Source: Burkholderiales bacterium (GTDB lineage Bacteria; Pseudomonadota; Gammaproteobacteria; Burkholderiales; Thiobacteraceae). Taken from it: DNA of 42,638 bases. The position numbers and the translations under genes were made by a program. Of this stretch, positions 26,701 through 33,694 are shown piece by piece; position 1 is the stretch's first letter, and every line of letters starts with the position of its first letter. The stretch covers positions 33,068 through 75,705 of the forward strand of contig JADMJT010000030.1 of assembly GCA_018781585.1 (NCBI GenBank). Direction: 5' to 3'. The notes below the pieces were generated by a model. That model was given only the letters and a program-made list of their open reading frames with translations, was not told the origin of the DNA and did no database searches.

Positions 26701-28635
26701 ATATTCCTGTATTGTCAGGTGGAAGAAGCCCAATTCATTTGGCGAGCGCTCCACGATCAGCCCCAAACCAGACAGAGCATAGTCTGTAATTAATTGGGCC
26801 TGATGCTTGGCCTCATAGTTTGTCAGGCCTGGGCCATTAAGATCGTCAGTCAGGAAGGCGCAAAACGTAGCTTGGCAGTCTGCGATGGTGATTACTCCTG
26901 CTCCACCACTTTCCTGGATATGCAATGCCACGCGCATAAGCATTTCGCGCATGTCTTCTGATCGCGGGGCTGTGTGGTTGGAAAGCCCGGCGGCTTGGGT
27001 GCGCGCTGCAGGATGGTCCGACAAGAGCATTTCAACGATCTTTTCATAGACCTTGATCCGTTGTTCCGGGAGGTGATGGGAATAACGAAAAATATCTATC
27101 AATAGCTGGCAAAAAAGCGGGGTTCGAGCAAGTTCAACTATTCGTGGATTGGCCTGGGTGGCTTTCAGGAATTCCTTGGTGCGCTGATGTAAATTTTGCG
27201 ATCTCTCTAGGCGTCCCTCTGTGGCTGCGATTTCCGGAGCTTCCAGGTATTCGAACCACATATTGGCAAACTGCTCGATTTGCTTTTCGTCAAAAGCTCC
27301 CAGTCGAGTGACGGGCCAAGCGCCATCCGGGCGAACTCGTTCATAGCCCCTCGGCCTGCTTGTGAAAACGGCTGGAGTTGACCGAATTGCCAAGAACGCG
27401 CTAATTCTATCCATGGCTTGTTTTGCTGCATTTATATCCTGCCCCTCATCCAGGCCATCAACTAGAAGGAGCATTTCGCCTTCCCTTACGGCGCGCCGAA
27501 ATAGTGGACGGATATCATCTGCTGCGTTTTGGTGAAGCCAACTGTCGAAATAATCCTCAAGGTTCAGGTTGGGTTGTGCCTGGATGACTGAGCTGAAACC
27601 GCCAAAGGAAATCCAGACAGGCAGCAATTTGCTCCATGGGGTTTGAAATGGGTCATCGCGCTTTGAGAGTAATTGCAGGGCAATGACGCGCAACAAGGTG
27701 CTTTTCCCATATCCAGGTTCCCCGAGCACCACACTCCTGTCATGTCGCGAGAACCACTCGCCTACCGGGATGCGGATTTCTTGGGTCGTGGTTGATTGAA
27801 CACGTGGGCGCCGGGAGTGCTGCATTTCGGTACCGCTGGGATTTTGTTCTCCCTGTCTTGGGATGGGCGAGTCCGTCGGCGACTCGGAAGTTGTTATATT
27901 TCGTGACTCAATTACGGCAGGAGCTATATAACGCTTAAGTAAGGAGGCTGGCCGTTGCGTGCCTAAACGCAAGCCTTGATCATGCCGGAGGAATAGCGTT
28001 GTGTAGACCTCATAAAGTTGAGAGCGTAGCTTTTCCAGCTCAACTCCATCAAGCTTTTCACCGAGAGATTTTGCAGCTTCTTCACCGTTAAATCGGCGGA
28101 CCCACTCCCGAAGAAAAAAGTCATCTACGAGGTCAGGATGGCTTTTGAGTCGCTCAGTTAGTTGCCCACCTTCAGAACCGTCCCAAACGTGAAATTCGAT
28201 ATTCTTAGCCGCCAAACGGGAATGTTGGGCAGCAATTTCATCAACCTGCTCTGTCCTGCTAAGGGCTGATGAGGTGCATAAAACGAAGCTTCTAGCTTTG
28301 TCAGCCCATTTCCCCTTCAGGAATTTGTCGACGGCTTTCTTGATATCTTCTCCTGAAAATTCTTTGACTCGCTTGCACTGGTAACAAGCAAATTCGCTGG
28401 GCGTTTGGTTCCGAGCAGCAAGAATATCCAGTCCGAATTGTGTTTGTCCGGGGATGCCGTAAACCCAGCATTCCGAGATTGCCGCTTCACGATCCACTAG
28501 CCGCTTAATTAGCCGCTCGAAATTTTCCCAAGTTAGTTCACCAAAAGGTAGAGTCTGCGCGCGAGTATCAATCGGTGGAGAAGGGAAGTTCCCATCAGGG
28601 GGGGCATTTAGCCAAGCAGGGGAGTTATTTTGCAC
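23734..28635 (-). CDS. Mrr-like nuclease-NACHT ATPase with helical repeats, putative antiphage sensor
   Basis: This 1633-residue protein has three parts. Residues about 30-170 look like an Mrr/PD-(D/E)xK endonuclease: GLDI with Asp70 and YQCKR with Gln86/Lys88 fit the GxD...QxK core. Residues about 285-700 are a NACHT NTPase: Walker A GEPGYGKST (305-313), Walker B LLLVDGLDE (389-397) and sensor TSRPRG (425-430). The remaining 900 residues look like HEAT/ARM-type helical repeats. This order (effector, NTPase, repeat sensor) matches bacterial NLR-like antiphage proteins such as Avs4 (Mrr-STAND) and bNACHT: sensing of a phage product would assemble the ATPase and activate the nuclease. GTG 28635 is the only usable start before an in-frame stop. 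Codon use is visibly AT-richer than flanking genes. Domains are read from motifs; the defence role is inference. Confidence 0.8.
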   Translation of the reverse strand: MQNNSPAWLNAPPDGNFPSPPIDTRAQTLPFGELTWENFERLIKRLVDREAAISECWVYGIPGQTQFGLDILAARNQTPSEFACYQCKRVKEFSGEDIKKAVDKFLKGKWADKARSFVLCTSSALSRTEQVDEIAAQHSRLAAKNIEFHVWDGSEGGQLTERLKSHPDLVDDFFLREWVRRFNGEEAAKSLGEKLDGVELEKLRSQLYEVYTTLFLRHDQGLRLGTQRPASLLKRYIAPAVIESRNITTSESPTDSPIPRQGEQNPSGTEMQHSRRPRVQSTTTQEIRIPVGEWFSRHDRSVVLGEPGYGKSTLLRVIALQLLSKRDDPFQTPWSKLLPVWISFGGFSSVIQAQPNLNLEDYFDSWLHQNAADDIRPLFRRAVREGEMLLLVDGLDEGQDINAAKQAMDRISAFLAIRSTPAVFTSRPRGYERVRPDGAWPVTRLGAFDEKQIEQFANMWFEYLEAPEIAATEGRLERSQNLHQRTKEFLKATQANPRIVELARTPLFCQLLIDIFRYSHHLPEQRIKVYEKIVEMLLSDHPAARTQAAGLSNHTAPRSEDMREMLMRVALHIQESGGAGVITIADCQATFCAFLTDDLNGPGLTNYEAKHQAQLITDYALSGLGLIVERSPNELGFFHLTIQEYLAAQAMVRKDEEEQLTWLASVWNQPQWHEVILAWFSVRGTDQGKGATQRAIDRLKESAATPWEKIQLLLLRTELAANDLGLSPREARSTIDEAADQVETTPFQKLRQALAGQIAQGLRSPSVANTCENRIANWVPARSVWDRAKLIKALGNWKPFDDLLHILKLALHDEAVSCRRAAAESLARIFASESDLGNELAQKAKNWPDTGVRAAALHGLWKGWPDHYALDELAVNACRSRDADLALTGIAIRISRGLRSEDDRQKIWHMFTNGTVSYELRDTCREVLVQGWGKDEEFKRLALDELCNPYNHAPFDKERLISFLAHSWPGDTEVAHSIAGYFLSFSPSHIRDESFWEAMFTGFRGNPELSSAIRKDLEERRTKYQAIYWGPDAKRAYSVIGDDAAKSELLAAYLTETDSLHKYWIISTLMDVWHNDDTVTTFLSNEFLKPPGEVAFLATWAHSFVPEKEARRSWLLKAARTADGRDISAPVSHLLDEFGDDECLAVVKEALSKNVWYYHKIDFQSRLIAAFPNDHDVQTWIESAFANIDGPSIASIATSHEGNPAIRPKLLMAARPARSDARAEVFRVIREHPIPPETVQRLTASIFAEDSDQIRTSGVLARCIAAQQLPELMEPLLGKLHEELDSSGHYFQKRRRSAFSGFLLLGKYETCIDVLTKGSPSALHWLAEYHEADSLTSRTLFEHWDELHNASQALGKAIEMPWGGLIYNGTASEALVNSSARSQLITYLKIMPLQDRTPESLTLMAELLPGSNELRTCLLEMINDRGSSFHRGNISEAQRIYAEQFGGDSQALNDLGDAWAPSSTDVATPPQPISNFLYALALGWPDTPALQALLKQDEQPKLPIHIALSLCSITGDEMKALACIERMIEATWEWGRALPVQYQQGLRKWAFSPSAEALLQNLIVDPDCSRKITALKLLAISGKLKNESRLEMIGRFNEYLEGAVPVPDGLDVLDGKVTTLAQAIAEEFLIASA

Positions 28636-28980
28636 AGACGTTTCTTTTAGAGTTAAAAAGATTCAACACATGCTGGACGTTCAAGTGAGTGTATCCGAAT
28701 TATTGTGTAAAGCAGCCTAGCCTGACTACTCTATAGTAATGGCTGCTCTGGCCGTGTTACTCGCAAAGGTTGTACGTCGGGTTTCAGAGGGAAGCTGCCC
28801 AACCAATGGCCGCTTTCCGACATGTTGAATTTCCGCTCCTGGCCGGTTGCCGCCGCTTGATGTAAAGGGCTAAGGGGCAGCAATGGCCGAATAAGAGACG
28901 GTCGCACAGCAGCACTTCAACTTCCGCTTCCTGTACGTTGCGGTCCGCTGTGCACGACAGCATGCCCGTATGGAGAGGGC
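28636..28980. other. Gene-free region upstream of the NACHT gene
   Basis: No open frame longer than 60 codons and no clear RNA gene is visible. It should hold the promoter of the nuclease-NACHT gene (minus strand), but I could not pick a convincing -35/-10 pair. Confidence 0.4.
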
Positions 28981-28986
28981 GAAGTG

Positions 28987-29055
28987 TGATCAGATGAATT
29001 CAACGACGCTGATCACGATAAATCAAAAACAGTGATCATCTCAGTCGAAATACGC
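28987..29055 (-). repeat. Right IS21-like multiple terminal repeat
   Basis: Read inward on the minus strand, TTTCGACTGAGATGATCA (29050-29033), CTGTTTTTGATTTATCGTGATCA (described as 29032-29010) and a unit ending CTGATCA (29008-28987) repeat with a 23-bp step. Their TGATCA ends are spaced exactly like those of the left end. Confidence 0.7.
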
Positions 29056-29062
29056 AGCTTGA
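29056..29062 (+). repeat. Putative target-site duplication, right copy
   Basis: AGCTTGA occurs directly outside the right terminal repeat and matches 23322-23328 in the same orientation. Between here and 29230 no intact gene is seen; a minus-strand open stretch (29059-29181, GERLLGVTGRYANTTGMGLE) may be a gene remnant. Confidence 0.6.
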
Positions 29063-29230
29063 TGCCAAATGGCCTCTAAACCCATGCCCGTCGTATTCGC
29101 ATAACGCCCGGTCACCCCCAACAAACGCTCGCCGCTGACCGATTCCACTCCAAGATCGAGGGTGAAAACACCTTCGACATCTTAACGCCAGCCATTTCCA
29201 AGCTAGACACGGCCTTTCCGGAAATTACGA

Positions 29231-29275
29231 GTAATTTAGTCTGGTATTCAACGGGTAACTTCGTCTAGTATTCAA
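29231..29275 (+). repeat. Tandem 24-bp imperfect direct repeats upstream of the chemosensory operon
   Basis: GTAATTTAGTCTGGTATTCA (from 29231) and GTAACTTCGTCTAGTATTCA (from 29255) match at 17 of 20 positions and are 24 bases apart. They end 58 bases before the first CheW start. They could be operator half-sites for a regulator of the operon or the end of a second, lost insertion sequence. Confidence 0.6.
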
Positions 29276-29333
29276 TCTATTGGTCAACACAGCCTTTTAT
29301 CGCAAAGGCCGCTTTCTTACATAAGGAGCGAAT

Positions 29334-29798
29334 GTGACAACAGCATCGGAGCAGCATCTCGTCGTTATCACCCTGGACGAACAACGCTACGCGCTGCGCC
29401 TAACCGCCGTCGAGCGCATCGCCAGGATGGTGGAAATCACGCCGCTTCCAGCCGCGCCCCCCGCCGTGAGCGGAATGGTCAACGTCCAAGGACGCATCCT
29501 GCCGGTGTATGACTTGCGTCGGCGATTCGGCCTGCCGCAACGGGAAATCAAACTGACCGACCAGTTCATCGTCGCGCGCACGGCGCGACGGCCAATCGCG
29601 CTGGTAGCGGACGCGGTGACCGATGTCGTCGCCTGTGCCGAACCAGACTTGATCGCGGCTGAAAACATCCTGCCCGGCGTCGCGTATATGGAGGGCGTGG
29701 TCAAGCTCAAAGATGGTCTGATCCTTATCCACAGCCTGGATAAATTCCTTTCGCTGGAAGAAGAACAATCCCTGAATCAGGCGCTGGATGCCGCCTGA
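29334..29798 (+). CDS. CheW-type coupling protein (WspB-like)
   Basis: This 154-residue single CheW domain links receptors to the histidine kinase. It shows the alternating beta pattern of CheW with LVVITLDEQRYALRL, GMVNVQGRILPVYDLRRRFGL and the later LIHSLDKFL strand. The start is GTG 29334, five bases after AAGGAG. It is the first gene of the Wsp-like cluster and is followed 7 bases later by the CheR gene. A tandem direct repeat precedes it. The WspB equivalence rests on gene order. Confidence 0.9.
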   Translation: MTTASEQHLVVITLDEQRYALRLTAVERIARMVEITPLPAAPPAVSGMVNVQGRILPVYDLRRRFGLPQREIKLTDQFIVARTARRPIALVADAVTDVVACAEPDLIAAENILPGVAYMEGVVKLKDGLILIHSLDKFLSLEEEQSLNQALDAA

Positions 29799-29805
29799 GA
29801 AAGCC

Positions 29806-31230
29806 ATGCCGCCCACACTTTCACCAACGGGGTTATCCGCCCTAAGCGAATTTCTCGCCACGCGGATAGGCTTGAACTTTCCCCGTGAACGTTGGAGCGA
29901 TCTCGAACGGGGAATCGCCGCCGTCGCGCCCGAGTTTGGTTTTTCAGATGCGGAATCGTGCGCGCGTTGGTTATTGTCCACCCCCCTTACGCATCCCATG
30001 ATCGAAACCCTCGCCAGCCATTTGACCGTGGGGGAAACCTATTTTTTTCGCGAGCCGCGAAGCTTGGAAGTGCTTGAGAATCACATCTTGCCAGCTCTGC
30101 TCGCACGGCATGGCGTGGAACGGCGCTTGCGGATTTGGAGCGCGGGCTGTTGCACGGGCGAGGAACCCTACTCCATCGCCATGCTGCTCGACCGGCTGAT
30201 CCCCGATCAACGGGGGTGGAATATCACGATCCTGGCAACGGACATCAACTCCAAGTTTCTTCGAAAAGCCGCGGAGGGCGTGTATGGCGAATGGTCGTTT
30301 CGCGGCACGCCGGCGTGGCTGCGGGAGCGGCATTTCAAAAAACGCCGAGACGGATGTTTCGAAATTGCTCCGCATCTCAAAAGGAAAGTGACTTTTTCCT
30401 ACCTCAATCTCGCCGACGATGCCTATCCCTCGCTCGCGAATAACACCAACGCGATGGACGTGATTTTCTGCCGCAATGTGCTGATGTACTTCACGCCGGA
30501 GCGGGTGAAAGCGGCGGCGCAGAATTATTACCGCTCGCTGGTCGATGGCGGCTGGCTGATCGTCAGCCCTGCGGAAACCTCGAACGCCCTGTTTGCCCCC
30601 TTCACCGCGGTGGCATTCCCCGGTGTCGTGCTGTACCGGAAAACAGCGGAAGCCGAGCATCGTGCCACCGTGGTCCAGTACCCGTCCCCGGCGCTTGTCT
30701 TACCGCCCGAAGCCTTGACAACACCGCCGGCGCCCATCGTGCCGCCGGAACCCATGGTAGTGGAAACAATGCATGCGGCGCCGATCCATGACGCGCCCTC
30801 CAAGCCGGTTGATCACGCGGCACTCTCTCGCAATGCACGGGAATGCGCCAATCAAGGCCGGCTGGCCGAAGCGACCGGGTGGTGTGAAAAAGCAATCGCT
30901 GCCGACAAGCTAAACCCGGCGCACTATTATCTTCTTGCCACCATCCGGCAGGAGGAAGGGCAGACGAATGAAGCGGTGCAATCGCTGAATCATGCACTCT
31001 ATCTCAATCCGGGTTTCGTGCTCGCTCACTTTGCCCTGGGAAATTTTCGCCTGTCGCAGGGTAGGCACCGTGAAGCGGAGCGACATTTCGGAAACGCCCT
31101 CGCACTGTTGCGTCAATATCCGAGGGGAGAAACGCTTCCTGAATCGGATGGACTGACCGCCGGCCGGCTGGCCGAGATCATCGCATCCGTAATATCGAGC
31201 ATGCCGCAGCCCGCCGCGGCCGGCGCATGA
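29806..31230 (+). CDS. CheR methyltransferase with C-terminal TPRs (WspC-like)
   Basis: This 474-residue enzyme methylates receptor glutamates with S-adenosylmethionine. The N-terminal helical subdomain is followed by HLTVGETYFFREP (near 75), the SAM site IWSAGCCTGEEPYS (110-123), ATDINSKFL (144-152) and FCRNVLMYF. A Pro-rich linker (about 290-340) leads to TPR-like helices (about 350-440), as in WspC. I use ATG 29806, preceded by GAGAAAG; ATG 29788 inside the cheW end is an alternative. luxR follows after 44 bases. Confidence 0.93.
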   Translation: MPPTLSPTGLSALSEFLATRIGLNFPRERWSDLERGIAAVAPEFGFSDAESCARWLLSTPLTHPMIETLASHLTVGETYFFREPRSLEVLENHILPALLARHGVERRLRIWSAGCCTGEEPYSIAMLLDRLIPDQRGWNITILATDINSKFLRKAAEGVYGEWSFRGTPAWLRERHFKKRRDGCFEIAPHLKRKVTFSYLNLADDAYPSLANNTNAMDVIFCRNVLMYFTPERVKAAAQNYYRSLVDGGWLIVSPAETSNALFAPFTAVAFPGVVLYRKTAEAEHRATVVQYPSPALVLPPEALTTPPAPIVPPEPMVVETMHAAPIHDAPSKPVDHAALSRNARECANQGRLAEATGWCEKAIAADKLNPAHYYLLATIRQEEGQTNEAVQSLNHALYLNPGFVLAHFALGNFRLSQGRHREAERHFGNALALLRQYPRGETLPESDGLTAGRLAEIIASVISSMPQPAAAGA

Positions 31231-31274
31231 GATACCTATGTGATGGCGAGCTTAATTCCGAAAAGGGAGACGTG

Positions 31275-32138
31275 ATGAAGTTGCGGCAGTTAGATCTCAC
31301 CCAATCCGAGTTGCAAGATATGCTCGATATCGCACACAACGCGATGGGCGTCAGCTCCGATCAGGAAATGCATAGCCTGCTATTGTGCGTGCGAGCGTTG
31401 GTTCCTTGCGAGAGCATCATCGCTTTTCTGGGCGAAACAAGCGCCCAAGGCAACCTCAAAGGCGTCGCCAAGCTGGTCAATGTAAGCTACTCCGCCGAAT
31501 GGCTGGGGGCTTACCTTGAAAGCGGCTATGCGGCAGTGGATCCCGTGCTGCTCACCCATTTCAGGCAGTTCAAGTCCCAGCTTTGGTCGGAAACTTTCCG
31601 CAGGGCGGCATCGGTTCCCGAACAGGATTTTATCGAGCATGCCAGCAGCTATAACTTGTCCGAGGGGATCACCCTGGGACAGCACAGCAATGCGAGGGCC
31701 TTGGGTAGCCTGTTCTCCTTTGCCGGCGAAGACATGGGCGAGCATCCCAGGCACCGGACTGTGCTTGCCCATCTTGCACCCCACCTGCATGTTGCGTTGA
31801 TGCGCACGGCCTTTTCTCCATCGGATTCACGCTCCCTCCTTTCTGCCCGCGAACGGCAGGTGCTGCAATGGATGATAGCGGGTAAGACCAACTGGGAAGC
31901 CTCGCGCATCCTCGGCATCAGTGAGCGGACGGTAAAATTCCATGTACAGAATATTCTGAGGAAGCTTCAAAGCTCGACGCGCGGCCAGGCCATTGCCCAG
32001 GCATTGGAACAAAGGCTGGTTGCCGGGTCTCTATCCAGTCTAGAAACGTGGATCGCTTCTGTCTGCTCTCGGAGCGGAAGTTTTCCCAATCCAGAATCGC
32101 CGCTACCGACTCTGCGCCAGCTGGCGGAAGTGCTGTGA
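31275..32138 (+). CDS. luxR: LuxR-family quorum-sensing regulator
   Basis: This 287-residue acyl-homoserine-lactone receptor has a ligand domain that keeps the conserved Trp76, Tyr80, Asp89-Pro90 and Trp104 (SAEWLGAYL, AAVDPVL, QLW). The GerE helix-turn-helix is ARERQVLQWMIAGKTNWEAS and on, about residues 190-250. A 40-residue tail goes beyond the usual LuxR end. ATG 31275 follows GGGAG; the frame can be read further upstream but without a ribosome site. It appears to belong to the cheW-cheR transcription unit. Its last 221 bases overlap luxI on the other strand. Confidence 0.92.
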   Translation: MKLRQLDLTQSELQDMLDIAHNAMGVSSDQEMHSLLLCVRALVPCESIIAFLGETSAQGNLKGVAKLVNVSYSAEWLGAYLESGYAAVDPVLLTHFRQFKSQLWSETFRRAASVPEQDFIEHASSYNLSEGITLGQHSNARALGSLFSFAGEDMGEHPRHRTVLAHLAPHLHVALMRTAFSPSDSRSLLSARERQVLQWMIAGKTNWEASRILGISERTVKFHVQNILRKLQSSTRGQAIAQALEQRLVAGSLSSLETWIASVCSRSGSFPNPESPLPTLRQLAEVL

Positions 32139-32652
32139 CCGGCCCGATTGTTTCATAGGGATAGCCGGCAATGACAAGCGCCCGCCAGAATCGTCTTTCG
32201 ACCGCCACATAGATATAGCGTACGCCGTTCTCCAGCGACCACTGGTACATCCCCTTATACATCAGCTTGGAAATGTGCCCTGGGGAGATGCCGTGTTGCC
32301 GTAGGTTGGGGGCCACCGTAAACCGGGTGACCTCGGCGGTATCCCTTTCCTTACGCACCCGATAGCCTGGCGCCAACAGTGGCGCAAACTCGTGCTCCAG
32401 CATGAATCTCCGGCTGGGCGGCAAAAACCGGAATACGCCCAGCAGTTCCTCTGTGGTTGAAAATACCCCCATCGACATTGAGAACGGGTCATGTTCGTCC
32501 GTTTCTAAGCCGTCCGGGCAGGGCGGAACCCATCTTAGGTTTTGACAAAATACTTCATGCCGGAGGCGGGCAGCCTTTAGCTGATCTTCCTTGCCGGCAA
32601 GCGAGCGGATGCAATAAGGGCCTTCATAAAAGCGGATGGTTGCGTAGTGCAT
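31918..32652 (-). CDS. luxI: LuxI-type acyl-homoserine lactone synthase
   Basis: This 244-residue synthase makes the AHL signal from S-adenosylmethionine and an acyl carrier. All LuxI landmarks are present with the right spacing: Arg31, Phe35, Trp41, Glu50, Asp52, Asp55 (RHEVF, LRW, ETDEHD), Arg75 (GVFRFLPP), and Glu107/Arg110 (EVTRF). ATG 32652-32650 follows GGAGGAA. The core ends near residue 195; a 50-residue tail extends into luxR on the opposite strand. A lux box lies about 86 bases upstream of its start. The acyl chain length cannot be read from sequence. Confidence 0.9.
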   Translation of the reverse strand: MHYATIRFYEGPYCIRSLAGKEDQLKAARLRHEVFCQNLRWVPPCPDGLETDEHDPFSMSMGVFSTTEELLGVFRFLPPSRRFMLEHEFAPLLAPGYRVRKERDTAEVTRFTVAPNLRQHGISPGHISKLMYKGMYQWSLENGVRYIYVAVERRFWRALVIAGYPYETIGPVTALPPAGAESVAAILDWENFRSESRQKRSTFLDWIETRQPAFVPMPGQWPGRASSFEASSEYSVHGILPSAH

Positions 32653-32737
32653 TTCTGAGTTCCTCCGGAGGAAACGAATGGATGGGTGAGCCAGGGTGTA
32701 GGGCTCTTTAATCAGGACAGCATTGAAGGAATGGCAC

Positions 32738-32757
32738 ACCTGCCCGAATGGACAGGT
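32738..32757. promoter_or_regulatory. lux box (LuxR-binding site)
   Basis: ACCTGCCCGAATGGACAGGT is a 20-bp palindrome with 7 of 10 paired positions and the invariant CT-N12-AG; it closely resembles known lux/las boxes. It lies upstream of luxI; the minus-strand GATTAA at 32713-32708 is a possible -10, placing the box near -43 to -47. On the plus strand it also lies about 200 bases before the second CheW gene, with a -10-like TTTATA at 32784-32789. Confidence 0.82.
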
Positions 32758-32960
32758 TTTATGTAGAGCGATTTGTGCTTTGATTTATAGGTTCTGGAAT
32801 GGGGCCAAATTTCCGGATTCGGGCCCTGCTTCAATAGAAGGCCGCGGGACTACGTGGGAAGTTTCATTGCTGGAGGAAGGGCACAGCATCGCCAATACAA
32901 TAAGCGAGTCCGTCGGCCATTTATACGATTTTCAATAGGTAGTCACCGACGAGTCTTTGC
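32758..32960. other. Gene-free region before the second CheW gene
   Basis: No credible gene is seen. A 71-codon frame (32723-32938) has no ribosome site and overlaps the lux box. The region may hold a plus-strand promoter for the five-gene receptor-kinase part of the cluster. Confidence 0.4.
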
Positions 32961-33605
32961 ATGCGTACACGTGATCCAACACCACAGAAAAAGCCGAAAG
33001 CCTCCATCGACTGGCGCGAAATCGAGCGGCGCATGGAAGCCCTGCGCGCCGTCATCGAGCACGCCTGGGCGCCGACGCCGGAGGCGGCCAAACGCATACT
33101 AAAAGCCCGGGCACAGGCGCTGGCCCGCGAGCCGGAAGCGGCGGAAGCCGCCGCCGAGCACATCGCAGTTGTGGAATTCACCCTGGCGCACGAGCGCTAC
33201 GCCATCGAATCGCACTGCGTGCGCGAGGTTTACCCCCTGGATAACCTCACGCCGCTGCCGTGCACGCCGACCTTCGTGCTCGGTATCGTCAATGTGCGCG
33301 GCGAGATTTTCTCGGTCATCGACATCAAGAAATTTTTCGACCTGCCGGAAAAAGGGTTGACCGATCTCAACAAGGTGATCGTACTTCAGTCCGGCGACAT
33401 GGCCTTCGGCATACTGGCCGATTCAATTATCGGCGCGCGCCGCCTTCCGATCGTCGACATTCAGCCCTCTCTCCCCACGCTCACCGGCATTCGAGCGGAA
33501 TATCTGCGGGGCGTTACCCCGGAATGTTCAGTCATCCTCGATGCGGAAAAACTCCTGGCCGACGAGAAGATCGTCGTGCGGGAACAAGTGGAAGGATCAG
33601 CGTAA
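32961..33605 (+). CDS. CheW-type protein with N-terminal extension (WspD-like)
   Basis: This 214-residue protein has an Arg/Glu/Ala-rich helical N-terminus (residues 1-70, with RILKARAQALARE). A CheW domain follows (about 72-205: AVVEFTLAHERYAIE, GIVNVRGEIFSVIDIKKFF). Extended CheW proteins of this kind accompany hybrid CheA in Wsp and other alternative chemosensory systems. No good Shine-Dalgarno is visible before ATG 32961. It lies 90 bases before the receptor gene. Confidence 0.88.
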   Translation: MRTRDPTPQKKPKASIDWREIERRMEALRAVIEHAWAPTPEAAKRILKARAQALAREPEAAEAAAEHIAVVEFTLAHERYAIESHCVREVYPLDNLTPLPCTPTFVLGIVNVRGEIFSVIDIKKFFDLPEKGLTDLNKVIVLQSGDMAFGILADSIIGARRLPIVDIQPSLPTLTGIRAEYLRGVTPECSVILDAEKLLADEKIVVREQVEGSA

Positions 33606-33694
33606 GCCCACTCGAATTCGGTAAAAAAACGGGGGCCATGAAATAGTTCCGCTAACCAGCAGCAGCTATCGAAGTTTTACAAGGAGATCAGGCT

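Larger units (their letters stand above)
23329..29055. mobile_element. Non-autonomous IS21-like element carrying a nuclease-NACHT gene
   Basis: The left end has TTTCGA...GTGATCA units at 23336-23354 and 23359-23377 plus a degenerate third. The right end has three units in inverse orientation at 28987-29008, 29010-29032 and 29033-29050. Both ends repeat with a 23-bp period and face inward, as in IS21-family multiple terminal repeats. Outermost sequences are GCACCTATTTCGAC on the left and GCGTATTTCGAC read inward on the right. A 7-bp direct repeat flanks the whole. No istA/istB transposase is present; the cargo is one very large gene and perhaps a small one. Transfer in trans is inference. Confidence 0.65.

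Noticed and set aside
29059-29181. Minus-strand open stretch (GERLLGVTGRYANTTGMGLE) next to the element border
   Set aside because: An in-frame stop lies just upstream and no start or family could be found; at most a gene remnant, not listed as a gene.
32723-32938. 71-codon plus-strand frame between luxI and the second CheW gene
   Set aside because: No ribosome site, no protein-like composition, and it overlaps the lux box.
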